Part shown: in pieces, positions 8,283 through 16,867 of the stretch
Layout of the letters: each line of letters begins with the position of its first letter
How positions within the stretch are numbered: position 1 is the stretch's first letter
NCBI GenBank assembly: GCA_022771695.1
Contig: JALEKJ010000057.1
Location: 124,001 to 188,000, forward strand
Length of the DNA: 64,000 bases
Direction of reading: 5' to 3'
Source of the DNA: Roseburia sp.
GTDB lineage: Bacteria; Bacillota; Clostridia; Lachnospirales; Lachnospiraceae
Position numbers and translations under genes: made by a program
Notes under the pieces: model-generated
The model's database searches: none
Told to the model about the DNA's origin: nothing
What the model saw: only the letters and a program-made list of their open reading frames with translations

Positions 8283-9596
8283 ATGCATTTATCTCATTAT
8301 ACATTATTTTTGGAATTAGGCGAAAATGAAGGTGCTTTATTCAATACTTTTTCGGGAGCATTAAGTGTAATCCCCAAACGAGCGTATTATAGCCTTCAAG
8401 GAGAATTTGAACCAAGAAAGCTGTCAGATATTTTTGAATCGGGTTCGGAATTTATAAAAGAAAAATATTGTTGTTATGCAAATGAAGATGTTGAGGCATT
8501 AGAACAGAAACTTTTATTTAATAAACACAGGAAAGATAGACTAACAGTGACGATTATGACCACATTGGCGTGCAATTTATCATGTGTTTATTGTTATCAG
8601 CAGGGGCTTGTTGACAGGTCTCTTAATATGACTTCCGAAGTTGCTGAAAAGATTAAGATATGGACTATAAACAAGATTAAAGAAAATAAGCCTAAGGAGG
8701 TGATATTTCACTTTTATGGTGGCGAGCCTTTAATTAATTTGGACGTTTTGGAAAAAATAATGCCAGAAATAATGCAGGCAGCACAGAGTGTAGGTGCGAT
8801 CTTTACCTCTTACGTCACGACTAACGGAACTTTACTGAATCAAAAAAATATTTTGCGACTTAAGAGATGGAATCTTGATAATGCGCAGATCAGTATTGAC
8901 GGGCCCAAGGAAATTCATGATGTAAGACGACCGCTCATTAATGGAGCTGGAACATATGACCGCATATTAGAAAACGTAGTGGCAGCCCTAAAAGAACATT
9001 TGCACGTTGTTGTTCGCGTAAATATTGATAAGCAGAACATCGTATATGTTGAAGATTTATTCAAAGAAATGAGAAGCAGAGGTCTTAATGAATATAGAGG
9101 ACTTCAAATTAATATTGAAATCGTAAGTCCTATTATGAATCCAACGTCGCATTGTATAAATTATACATTTAATGGAGAAGATGAAATGAAGGCACTTGCG
9201 GGATTATGGAAGATGCAGGTTGAATATGGCTTCCCAATTAAATCAGTTATGCCTATAGATAGTGCTTGTGAGAATCAGATTGAGAATTCCTATACATTCT
9301 CATCTAATGGCGATATGTATATGTGCCCTGGATTTATAGGAATTGATGATTTTATTGTAGGTAATATTATGGATGACGATTACGATAATGAAAAGTACAA
9401 TTCTTTAATTGATAAAGATGTGTGGAAAAATTGCCTGGAATGTGAATATGCACCAGTGTGCCAGGGTGGATGTAAAATGTGTGCATACGTTACACAACAT
9501 GAATTTGGAAAAACATATTGTAGGAAAGATTTTATATCTGCAATATATCCAGAATTTATAAAAAGCAAATATCATCTCGCAGTGCATAATAATTAA
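8283..9596 (+). CDS. Radical SAM/SPASM peptide maturase B
   Basis: 437 residues from ATG 8283, which has GAGGAG about 9 bases upstream (an in-frame TTG at 8253 has none). The N-terminal domain with LFNTFSGALSVIP matches that of maturase C. The radical SAM site is CNLSCVYC (C97, C101, C104), followed by FYGGEPLIN and ISIDGPKEIHDVRRP. SPASM region: GDMYMCPGF, then CLECEYAPVCQGGC and a final YCRK. Spacing from gene A is 136 bases with no other gene visible. It resembles the Cys-rich-peptide maturases often paired with small Cys peptides in Clostridia; that family link is from memory and not certain. Confidence 0.88.
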   Translation: MHLSHYTLFLELGENEGALFNTFSGALSVIPKRAYYSLQGEFEPRKLSDIFESGSEFIKEKYCCYANEDVEALEQKLLFNKHRKDRLTVTIMTTLACNLSCVYCYQQGLVDRSLNMTSEVAEKIKIWTINKIKENKPKEVIFHFYGGEPLINLDVLEKIMPEIMQAAQSVGAIFTSYVTTNGTLLNQKNILRLKRWNLDNAQISIDGPKEIHDVRRPLINGAGTYDRILENVVAALKEHLHVVVRVNIDKQNIVYVEDLFKEMRSRGLNEYRGLQINIEIVSPIMNPTSHCINYTFNGEDEMKALAGLWKMQVEYGFPIKSVMPIDSACENQIENSYTFSSNGDMYMCPGFIGIDDFIVGNIMDDDYDNEKYNSLIDKDVWKNCLECEYAPVCQGGCKMCAYVTQHEFGKTYCRKDFISAIYPEFIKSKYHLAVHNN

Positions 9597-9640
9597 AAAT
9601 TTGGTAGAAGGGAGAGGGCGTAACCCCAGAGAAGGCAAAT

Positions 9641-10912
9641 ATGGAATTTACATATTATTATGATGATATCAAGTGTGATAATAATGAGTGGCTTCTGTTC
9701 AATATTTTTTCAGGAACGGTAATTAGTGTGCCTGATAAAATACATAAGAATATAGCAGAAGGCAGGATAGAAGATATAGCGGAAGAAGAAAAAGAACTAT
9801 TGATTCAACAAGGCTTTATTGTTGATTCGCATGACGAGGAAGTAGATAAGGTAACGAATAAGCTCCTTAACATGAAATATAAGAATGATAGTTTGGTTAT
9901 AACAGTATTAACCAATATGGACTGCAATTTAGGATGTAGGTATTGTCATGAAAATGGCTTTCTGAGTCAGGCGTTCTTAACAGAGTCTCAGATTAATAAA
10001 ATCAACACATGGATCACTTCTCAAGTAAGAACAGGACAATATAAAAAAGTGACTATTTATTTCTATGGAGGCGAGCCAACGCTTAATATGCATGCCATTG
10101 AAGCAATTGCTAAACATGTGCAGTCGCTGAGCAATGAATATGATTTCAAGTATAATTTTTCTATGTCTACTAATGCAACTTTGCTTAATGATTCAATGGT
10201 AGATAGACTGGTCAATGCGCATGTCATCGACCTGCAGGTTACGTTAGATGGTCCTGAGGATATTCATGACTTTCGTAAGCCATTTTTAGATGGAAGAGGT
10301 ACATTTAAAATTATATTGGATAATATCAAAAAATATAATGATAAAATTCATTTTACTGTTAGAGCAAATGTGGATAAGAATAATTATGACCACATTCCGG
10401 AGTTAATGGATATAATTGTAGAGAACCATCTCCAGAATAAAGTGTATTTTTATTTAGATTTGATAAGTTCAACGCACAGTATGAATGAATATTGTTCTAA
10501 TAATGTCTTTACATCAATAGGAGAAATGGCATCAATCACGTATTTATGGGAAGAACAAAAGAAGAGAGGTATCCCTCTTCACGGGAAGAACGTAATTGAG
10601 GGTTTATGTGGGAATTTATCAAAATCCAATGTAACGATTTCTGCATCGGGTGAATTTTATATATGCCCTGGTCTATGTGGTATTGAGGAAGCGTGCTTAG
10701 GAAATCTTGACGCAGGATATAATTCGGTTTTTGAACGGATGATGCAAACAAATGTGTGGGAAAATTGTAAAAGGTGTCCATATCTTCCGATGTGTGCTGG
10801 TGGCTGTAGGGCACAGGCTTATATGAAATCTGGAAGCTGTTTTTCTTGTTATTGTAAAAAACGTTACTATGAATCTGTTGTAATGCAGTATATCCGGTGC
10901 AAATATGCTTAA
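9641..10912 (+). CDS. Radical SAM/SPASM peptide maturase C
   Basis: 423 residues; ATG 9641 follows GAGAAGG by 5 bases. It is clearly a paralogue of B: N-terminal LFNIFSGTVISVP, radical SAM cysteines CNLGCRYC (C95, C99, C102), FYGGEPTLN, VTLDGPEDIHDFRKP, and a SPASM tail with GEFYICPGLCG, CKRCPYLPMCAGGC and extra cysteines near the end (SCFSCYCKK). Three SPASM enzymes for one short peptide suggest sequential or different modifications, or heterodimer work with one partner as scaffold. The stop overlaps the next start by 8 bases. Confidence 0.88.
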   Translation: MEFTYYYDDIKCDNNEWLLFNIFSGTVISVPDKIHKNIAEGRIEDIAEEEKELLIQQGFIVDSHDEEVDKVTNKLLNMKYKNDSLVITVLTNMDCNLGCRYCHENGFLSQAFLTESQINKINTWITSQVRTGQYKKVTIYFYGGEPTLNMHAIEAIAKHVQSLSNEYDFKYNFSMSTNATLLNDSMVDRLVNAHVIDLQVTLDGPEDIHDFRKPFLDGRGTFKIILDNIKKYNDKIHFTVRANVDKNNYDHIPELMDIIVENHLQNKVYFYLDLISSTHSMNEYCSNNVFTSIGEMASITYLWEEQKKRGIPLHGKNVIEGLCGNLSKSNVTISASGEFYICPGLCGIEEACLGNLDAGYNSVFERMMQTNVWENCKRCPYLPMCAGGCRAQAYMKSGSCFSCYCKKRYYESVVMQYIRCKYA

Positions 10913-11525
10913 ATCAGTAGAAATATATACGATGCAAGAGTTAAGCTTGTATTATACAGAATTTTTTGAAAAAATTTTATGCCCTAAAGATAATGTATTG
11001 TATGTTGGGTATGAAAAGGATGATATATTGCTGCCTATAGTTGCTAGGAATAGTTCTAATGTAGTTGCAATTGACCGTGAACCGAAAATAATGACTCCAT
11101 ATTTGAATGTGCAATACAGAATAATGGATTTTGGGGATTTTGAATTTCGTGAAAGTGAAAAGTTTAATTTTATAATTTTCAGCTTTGTTCTGCATGAAAA
11201 TGTACCAGAATTTCATGAGCAATTTGTAAGATTAGCGAAAAGATTTTCTGATAACATAGTAATAATAGAGCCTCTTTCACGCAGCGATACGGATGGAATT
11301 GAATTTGAAAAACAAATTAAATCATCTTTTGCGGACCAAAATAGATATAAGTGTTATTATAATAATGCATATTGGAAGAAAATAGCAGATTTTAACGACG
11401 ATACAGACCTATGTTTGATGTTGAACAGAAGTAAAAATTTTGATGTCATGCCGATTCATACTTGTCACGATAAGAAATTATTTGTTTCTGTTCAGGACAT
11501 TATGGTATTGCTTATTAAAAATTAA
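10905..11525 (+). CDS. Class I methyltransferase-like protein
   Basis: 206 residues, starting inside the last codons of maturase C (ATGCTTAA). A Rossmann pattern is visible: NVLYVGYEKDD (divergent glycine loop), VVAIDREPK (acidic residue after beta-2), RIMDFGDFEF, FNFIIFSFVLHE (beta-4) and VIIEPLS. The first motif lacks the usual GxGxG, so SAM binding is uncertain and it could be a catalytically silent relative. Coupled translation with the radical SAM genes argues for a role in tailoring the peptide or protecting the host. It is very A+T-rich. Confidence 0.55.
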   Translation: MLKSVEIYTMQELSLYYTEFFEKILCPKDNVLYVGYEKDDILLPIVARNSSNVVAIDREPKIMTPYLNVQYRIMDFGDFEFRESEKFNFIIFSFVLHENVPEFHEQFVRLAKRFSDNIVIIEPLSRSDTDGIEFEKQIKSSFADQNRYKCYYNNAYWKKIADFNDDTDLCLMLNRSKNFDVMPIHTCHDKKLFVSVQDIMVLLIKN

Positions 11526-11538
11526 AAGGAAGGAAAAT

Positions 11539-12504
11539 ATGGAAAACATTATTGAGATAGAATCGCTTACAAAACGATATGAAATCAATACGGAATACGA
11601 CAATTTATGGAAGCGCTTATTTAACAAAGAGAAAAAAAGCATTTGTGCGGTAGACGATATTGACCTTGCGATAGCAAAAGGAAGTATGGTTGCGCTTCTT
11701 GGAAAAAATGGTGCGGGAAAGACATCCTTGATTAAAATGCTGACTGGAATTGTAACGCCTACCAGTGGGAGTATTGTTGCAGCCGGATTTAACCCATATA
11801 AGGACAGATACAAATATAGTTATCACATAGGGGTGGTCTTGGGACAAAAATCATTGTTATGGCATAATATTCCGGCAAAAGACTCCTTAAATTTATATAG
11901 AAGCATATATGATATCAATATAAACGACTATGAAAAGCGTTTGGGATTTTTTGCCGGGGTGTTTGATGTAAAAGATTTACTGGATACACCGGTAAGGAAA
12001 CTGTCGCTGGGCGAAAGAATGAAATTTGAATTGATAGCAGCCCTATTGCATGAGCCGGATCTTTTGTTTTTGGATGAACCTACAATTGGACTGGATATAC
12101 TGGCAAAACAACAGATGTATTCTTTTTTGAATACGGTAAACAGGGAAAAAGGGACTACAATTATTATCACTACCCATAATGTTGATGATGTTGAAAACCT
12201 ATGTGACCGTGTTGTCCTTATGGATGCCGGAAAAATCATATATGATGGCGACCGGGATGGCTTGTGCAGATATAATCAGACAAAAAAAATAGTTGTTGCA
12301 GGTGAAGTGCGATTAGACAATGCGATTAAGAGATATCTGGAAAAGAAGGAGGGGAATCAGTATGTATTTAAATGTGATGGGAATGATTCAGATGCTATCG
12401 CGTGTATTGTAGACAGAGTCGTACCAGGAAGTGATATTACCGTGATGGGAATGGATATAGAAGACGTGTTATTGAATGTATATGGAGGAAAAATCAAGCT
12501 TTGA
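11539..12504 (+). CDS. ABC transporter ATPase of the ABC-2/DUF990-linked type
   Basis: 321 residues from ATG 11539 (AAGGAAGG upstream; the longer frame before it has no site). Walker A GKNGAGKTS, a Q-loop near VVLGQKS, signature LSLGERMKFE, Walker B LLFLDEPTIGLD and the switch His in ITTHN are all present. The N-terminal TKRYEINTEYDNLWKRLFNKEK insert and the ~60-residue C-terminal extension match the ATPase type that works with paired 6-helix permeases like the two that follow. Lack of a C39 peptidase domain means that it exports but does not cleave the peptide. It probably exports the cluster product or gives immunity. Confidence 0.9.
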   Translation: MENIIEIESLTKRYEINTEYDNLWKRLFNKEKKSICAVDDIDLAIAKGSMVALLGKNGAGKTSLIKMLTGIVTPTSGSIVAAGFNPYKDRYKYSYHIGVVLGQKSLLWHNIPAKDSLNLYRSIYDININDYEKRLGFFAGVFDVKDLLDTPVRKLSLGERMKFELIAALLHEPDLLFLDEPTIGLDILAKQQMYSFLNTVNREKGTTIIITTHNVDDVENLCDRVVLMDAGKIIYDGDRDGLCRYNQTKKIVVAGEVRLDNAIKRYLEKKEGNQYVFKCDGNDSDAIACIVDRVVPGSDITVMGMDIEDVLLNVYGGKIKL

Positions 12505-13304
12505 ATTATCTGGTCAAACATATAAAAGTTGCAATTGCTTTTTTTAAAATTAGTTGGAAGAACAGTATTGAATATATGAATGACTTTGCTGTTTTATGCG
12601 TGGATTTTATAGTAACAATAGCTTCCACAATTATATTCTGGCGGTTTCTTCTGGTGGATTATGAGAAACTTGGAACCTGGTCTATGGCGGGATTAATCCT
12701 GATTGGCATTTTTGGCAACGCATCGTGGGCGATAGGAGAGATTTTTGCAGGGGCGTGGGCGCTTTCCGGAAAGATAACGGAGGGACGTCTGGATAAATAT
12801 ATGTGCCGACCGGTAAACACTTTGTTTTCTTGCGTATTAGAGGATATGCAGGTAGAAGAGATGATAAAGGGGATTCTTTCGCTGCTTATTTTACTTATAT
12901 GGCATGGGATAAAATTTGACATAGCAGTAAATCCGGCAGATGTCATATATACAATTGTCAGTCTGGTTATTGGGGTCATAATAGTTGCAATTGTGAGATG
13001 CCTGTATTCTTGCAGTGCATTCTGGTTTGAGAATACAGAAGGTCTTAATTTCCTTGTGCATATGGAAGATTTTGGATTAGAACATTATCCGCTGGATATT
13101 TTTAATAAAACCACGAAGCTTGTATTGCTTTCAATCATTCCGGTTGGTTTTGTATCGTATTTTCCTGCCATGTTTTATATGCATATAATAGAGAAACCCT
13201 ATATGTATTTATTGTTTGAAGTTATTGCAATGATAATATTGGCGTTGGCGTTACATTTAATCTGGAAGAAGGGGATAAAAAAATATGAAGCAACGGGTGG
13301 TTGA
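12501..13304 (+). CDS. ABC-2 type permease subunit 1
   Basis: 267 residues. The TTG start overlaps the ATPase stop (TTGA) with GGAGG about 12 bases upstream. About six hydrophobic segments (for example FAVLCVDFIVTIASTIIFW) and the typical loop GAWALSGKITEGRLDKYMCRPV, which matches ITRGEMSKFICRPV in the next gene. Both end in a shared IWKKGIKKYEATGG / VWSLGIRRYEAQGG tail, as expected of paralogous permeases forming a heterodimer with the ATPase. Confidence 0.85.
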   Translation: MNYLVKHIKVAIAFFKISWKNSIEYMNDFAVLCVDFIVTIASTIIFWRFLLVDYEKLGTWSMAGLILIGIFGNASWAIGEIFAGAWALSGKITEGRLDKYMCRPVNTLFSCVLEDMQVEEMIKGILSLLILLIWHGIKFDIAVNPADVIYTIVSLVIGVIIVAIVRCLYSCSAFWFENTEGLNFLVHMEDFGLEHYPLDIFNKTTKLVLLSIIPVGFVSYFPAMFYMHIIEKPYMYLLFEVIAMIILALALHLIWKKGIKKYEATGG

Positions 13305-14103
13305 CATAAAAAAGCATATTTCATTTATGAAAATTGCTAAGATTAATAAAAAAGTTTTTATTCCTAACTACTTTAACGAGCTGGTTGTATTGCCTATTCG
13401 TTTCCTGATTCTTTGCATTATCTGGTATGCGATATATAGAGTAATAGAGACAGATGAGATAAATGGGTATTCTTTATGGGGAATGATTTTGTATTACTTT
13501 GTATATGCTGCGATTATGCATATCACAACGTATTATCGGCAGCTTCCCTATACGGTATGGAATGAAATTACAAGAGGAGAAATGTCAAAGTTTATATGCA
13601 GACCTGTCTCTTATATTAAGTACCATTTTTTCTATGGACTGGGATATACTTACTACAGTATGCTGATTTGTATTCCGCTTACGATTATAACATCATTATA
13701 TTATTATCATGGTTTAGATTATGTAGTGCATGTCTTATTGTTCATTATTTCGGTTCTTTTGGGAGCTGCGGTGACTTTTTATGTGCACATTCTAATCGGA
13801 TTTCTTACATTTTGGACAGAATCTGTTTTTGGATATAGGGATTTCATACTGCATCTCGGGGCAATTTTTTCTGGGGGAATTATTCCTTTGACATTCCTGC
13901 CGGTTTTTTTACAAAAAATCAGTCTGTTTCTGCCATTTAGGTACATGATATACGAACCCATTTGCATACTTTTTGGTAATTATTCCATGGTGAATATCTG
14001 TGCTGTAATTGTAAGCCAAATTTTATGTATAATTGTTCTGGGTATTGTAACCGGTATCGTATGGAGCTTGGGAATACGCAGGTATGAAGCGCAGGGAGGT
14101 TGA
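13285..14103 (+). CDS. ABC-2 type permease subunit 2
   Basis: 272 residues, overlapping subunit 1 by 20 bases. About six membrane segments and the conserved cytosolic segment EITRGEMSKFICRPVSY, with the RRYEAQGG tail shared with subunit 1. Together with the ATPase at 11539 it completes an exporter of the uncharacterised ABC-2 (DUF990-like) class often seen in peptide clusters. The family name is from memory; the heterodimer is inferred from pairing and overlap. Confidence 0.85.
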   Translation: MKQRVVDIKKHISFMKIAKINKKVFIPNYFNELVVLPIRFLILCIIWYAIYRVIETDEINGYSLWGMILYYFVYAAIMHITTYYRQLPYTVWNEITRGEMSKFICRPVSYIKYHFFYGLGYTYYSMLICIPLTIITSLYYYHGLDYVVHVLLFIISVLLGAAVTFYVHILIGFLTFWTESVFGYRDFILHLGAIFSGGIIPLTFLPVFLQKISLFLPFRYMIYEPICILFGNYSMVNICAVIVSQILCIIVLGIVTGIVWSLGIRRYEAQGG

Positions 14104-14170
14104 TGAAAGCTGCAATATAAAATATGGGCGAATCATAATCGTAAACGTGCAATAATAGGTTGAGGTGGAG

Positions 14171-15145
14171 ATGGAAAATAATAGGTGGAAAGTAGTCGCA
14201 GTATACAAAGAAGCATATAGGGTTGTTCGGAATGGAAACGCAATGCTTACAAAAGTAACAGGAAGTTTTATCAATAATGCTTTAAGAAAAAGTGATTTTC
14301 CGGCTGTTGGAGATTGGGTATATCTGAATGAAGGGGGACTGATTGAAGGTGTTGCAGATAGAGTGAATCAGTTGTCCAGAAAATCTGCGGGCAGACGTTA
14401 TGAGGAGCAGATTATTGCAGCCAATATTGATATCATGTTTATTGTAACTTCATTGAACAAAGAGTTTAATATTAACAAATTGGGACGCTACATCATATTG
14501 GCTGAGACGAACCATATTACCCCGGTGATTTTGCTAACAAAAGCAGATATTTGTGACGACCCATACGGATATGTCAGAAAGGTAAGTTATTATTATCCGA
14601 AAGTTGAAGTTGAACTTGTCAGCACCTTTAATAATGTAGGGATTGATTTTATATATAACAAGATGGAGAAAGGTATCAGTGCAGTATTCGTCGGGACTTC
14701 AGGTGTGGGAAAGTCAACGTTGGTCAATAAATTATCAGGTCAGAATTTTATGAAGACTTCCCATATCAGGGGGGATGACAAAGGTCGCCATACTACGACA
14801 CACCGGGAGTTATTTGAACTGGAGAATGGTTCATACATAATTGATACACCCGGTATCAGGGAAATCGGGCTGTGGATAAATGATGAGAATCTATCAGAAT
14901 TTGAAGATATATATCTTTTGGGGAGGGTATGCAAATATCGTAATTGTAAGCATATAAACGAAAGTGAATGTGCAGTGAAGCAGGCGGTCAAAATGGGTGA
15001 TTTGCCGGAGGATAGATATAACAGTTATGTTAAAATGACCAGAGAAATATATTATTCAAAATTGGGACAGGATGAGGGAGAACGGTTAAGATTTAAGAGC
15101 AGGGTGAAAAGAATGAGTAAGAATGAACGCTATAATCGTCATTAA
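14171..15145 (+). CDS. rsgA: RsgA-type circularly permuted GTPase inside the peptide cluster
   Basis: 324 residues from ATG 14171 (a GTG six bases earlier is also possible; both share GAGGTGG). An N-terminal OB-like part (PAVGDWVYL) is followed by the permuted G motifs: G4 LTKAD comes before G1 GTSGVGKSTLVN, then G3 DTPGIREIG, the order that defines RsgA/YjeQ. The C-terminal zinc motif is CKYRNCKHINESEC. RsgA acts in 30S subunit maturation. A paralogue in a peptide cluster may protect or repair ribosomes against the product, or may be a passenger. Codon use is A+T-rich like the cluster, not like a housekeeping gene. It starts 67 bases after the permease stop. Confidence 0.85.
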   Translation: MENNRWKVVAVYKEAYRVVRNGNAMLTKVTGSFINNALRKSDFPAVGDWVYLNEGGLIEGVADRVNQLSRKSAGRRYEEQIIAANIDIMFIVTSLNKEFNINKLGRYIILAETNHITPVILLTKADICDDPYGYVRKVSYYYPKVEVELVSTFNNVGIDFIYNKMEKGISAVFVGTSGVGKSTLVNKLSGQNFMKTSHIRGDDKGRHTTTHRELFELENGSYIIDTPGIREIGLWINDENLSEFEDIYLLGRVCKYRNCKHINESECAVKQAVKMGDLPEDRYNSYVKMTREIYYSKLGQDEGERLRFKSRVKRMSKNERYNRH

Positions 15146-15183
15146 TACAGTAGCTTATACCGAGTTGTAATAAAGGAGTACAA

Positions 15184-16731
15184 ATGAAAAGAAAAAAAGA
15201 AATTGTACTTTGTTTATTTATGTTTGTATTTATTTCACAGGGATGCGGAAGTGATGAATACATATTGGATACGCACAAAAGGGACGACATTGTGTCAAGG
15301 CAGTTTGATATGATTCGCTGTGAAAAGGAGTATGGAACGGTCTGTGTGGAAACGACAGACGAAGCACTGGCACGGGACATTGTGAAAAATATAGACAGCG
15401 CAGTAAAAAATATCGAATTTGAGCCGGAGGAAGATGAGAAGCAGACAATCTATGTGATGAGCTCTGTACCGGCATTAACAGTAAACGCGGTAGGCGAGAA
15501 CATTATTTTTGCAGACTGTGAGGATGTAATGGCTGGCGATACCGCATATATTGTGCAGGGGCTTCTCTACAGATATTATGATTGCGAGTATTGGATTAGT
15601 TACGGATTTTCTCATAGAAATGATGAGGTTGACACGGAAGAACTGAGTCAGTACTACGGCAATTCAGATAACTGGATTCAACTACAATTATATGGAAATC
15701 ACTTTTTTGAGACATTTCAGGACGCGGAACAATGCAGAATCGAGAAAAATACAGCGGTTTCCGTAATACAGAAAATTTGTAGCTCCGGGGAGAAAATTAC
15801 GAAAGATATCGTAAACGATATAGAATGCAATAAGGAAGAATACATAAATTCATGGCTTACATCATTGGGAGTACCGGGTGGATTTGAGGTGAACCCGGAG
15901 CTTACGGAAGATAATCTTACATTTTACGCAATGGAGGATGAACTGCTCTATGTTGCGCTTGCGAACATTGTGATTCATATAGACGGGAGTCCGTATAATC
16001 CTGCCTGTGTGAGTGATATATCAGAAATGGATGAATACTTTAGCTATACGCAACAGGATATATTGGATTTAAATTCATTTGTTGAGAGCAATGATATACT
16101 TGGCGAGCTGGTTGATTGCAATAAAAAAGTGATTTGTTATAAAAATGAAAGTACAAGTATGGTAAGTTGGACAAACAAAGGAATACGGGAAATTCAATTA
16201 GTAACATGGGATTCTCTTCCGCATGAAGTCGTGCATGCGTATTTATCCATAATTGGAGAGCACGGATATCCGGGAATTGAAGAGGGAATCGCAGAGTATT
16301 TAGGAACGGTGAAGTTTAATGGATGTCGAAAAAGGCTGTCATGTGGATATTATTTAAATGGCTGGGACTATTTTGAAAAAGAAAGAAATGCTTATGAAAA
16401 TGTAAAACCGATAGACGAAGAGGACTTTGATATGGAGTTATTCTATCATCTGTGGGCGAAGTCCTTTTATAATGGGGAAAAAGACAGAGCGCAGTCAGGA
16501 CAAAGTATTAGAGATGCTTATGCTGTTGTGGGTCTTGATATAGGCCGTATCGAGGAATTTGCAGATATGACTTATATGGAATGTGAAGATTATGTCGCTT
16601 ATATTGTGAATCATTATGGATTTGACGAAGTTTTAAAGTTTTTATCAACCGACAATACCAACCGGGAGGAAAATGAAAAGCTGATTCGCCAATATCTAGA
16701 GGAATGGCAAGCGACAATCGCATATCATTAA
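15184..16731 (+). CDS. Putative lipoprotein with gluzincin-like HExxH site
   Basis: 515 residues; ATG preceded by AAAGGAG. A signal peptide of ~20 residues (MKRKKEIVLCLFMFVFISQG) ends at a Cys in a non-ideal lipobox, so it is probably a surface lipoprotein. Around residue 347 lies HEVVHAYLSIIGEHG, followed by GIEEGIAEYLG, the same HExxHA ... EGIAE pattern as the cytosolic protein at 6004-6933. The long region before it (residues 30-330) is unrecognised and rich in acidic and aromatic residues. It may mature or degrade the exported peptide outside the cell, or serve as immunity. It is the last gene of the cluster; a new promoter follows its stop. Confidence 0.6.
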   Translation: MKRKKEIVLCLFMFVFISQGCGSDEYILDTHKRDDIVSRQFDMIRCEKEYGTVCVETTDEALARDIVKNIDSAVKNIEFEPEEDEKQTIYVMSSVPALTVNAVGENIIFADCEDVMAGDTAYIVQGLLYRYYDCEYWISYGFSHRNDEVDTEELSQYYGNSDNWIQLQLYGNHFFETFQDAEQCRIEKNTAVSVIQKICSSGEKITKDIVNDIECNKEEYINSWLTSLGVPGGFEVNPELTEDNLTFYAMEDELLYVALANIVIHIDGSPYNPACVSDISEMDEYFSYTQQDILDLNSFVESNDILGELVDCNKKVICYKNESTSMVSWTNKGIREIQLVTWDSLPHEVVHAYLSIIGEHGYPGIEEGIAEYLGTVKFNGCRKRLSCGYYLNGWDYFEKERNAYENVKPIDEEDFDMELFYHLWAKSFYNGEKDRAQSGQSIRDAYAVVGLDIGRIEEFADMTYMECEDYVAYIVNHYGFDEVLKFLSTDNTNREENEKLIRQYLEEWQATIAYH

Positions 16732-16788
16732 CTTCATCAAATCTTAATCTTTTCACTTCTTTTAACTTCATAAATATTCCGTTACAAT
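16728..16788 (+). promoter_or_regulatory. Promoter region of the two-component operon with direct repeats
   Basis: TACAAT at 16783-16788 is a good -10. The -35 position (TTTAAC 16761-16766, spacer 16) is poor, as in promoters activated by a regulator. The sequence TTAACTTCAT occurs twice, at 16728 and 16762, and related T-rich CTT steps lie between. These could be sites for the OmpR-type regulator encoded just downstream. Confidence 0.4.
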
Positions 16789-16867
16789 AAATTCATGATC
16801 ATAAATAAGACCGTATTTGACGGCAGATGCAATATCTGCCGCGATACAGTGCGGAAAGAGGCAGAAA

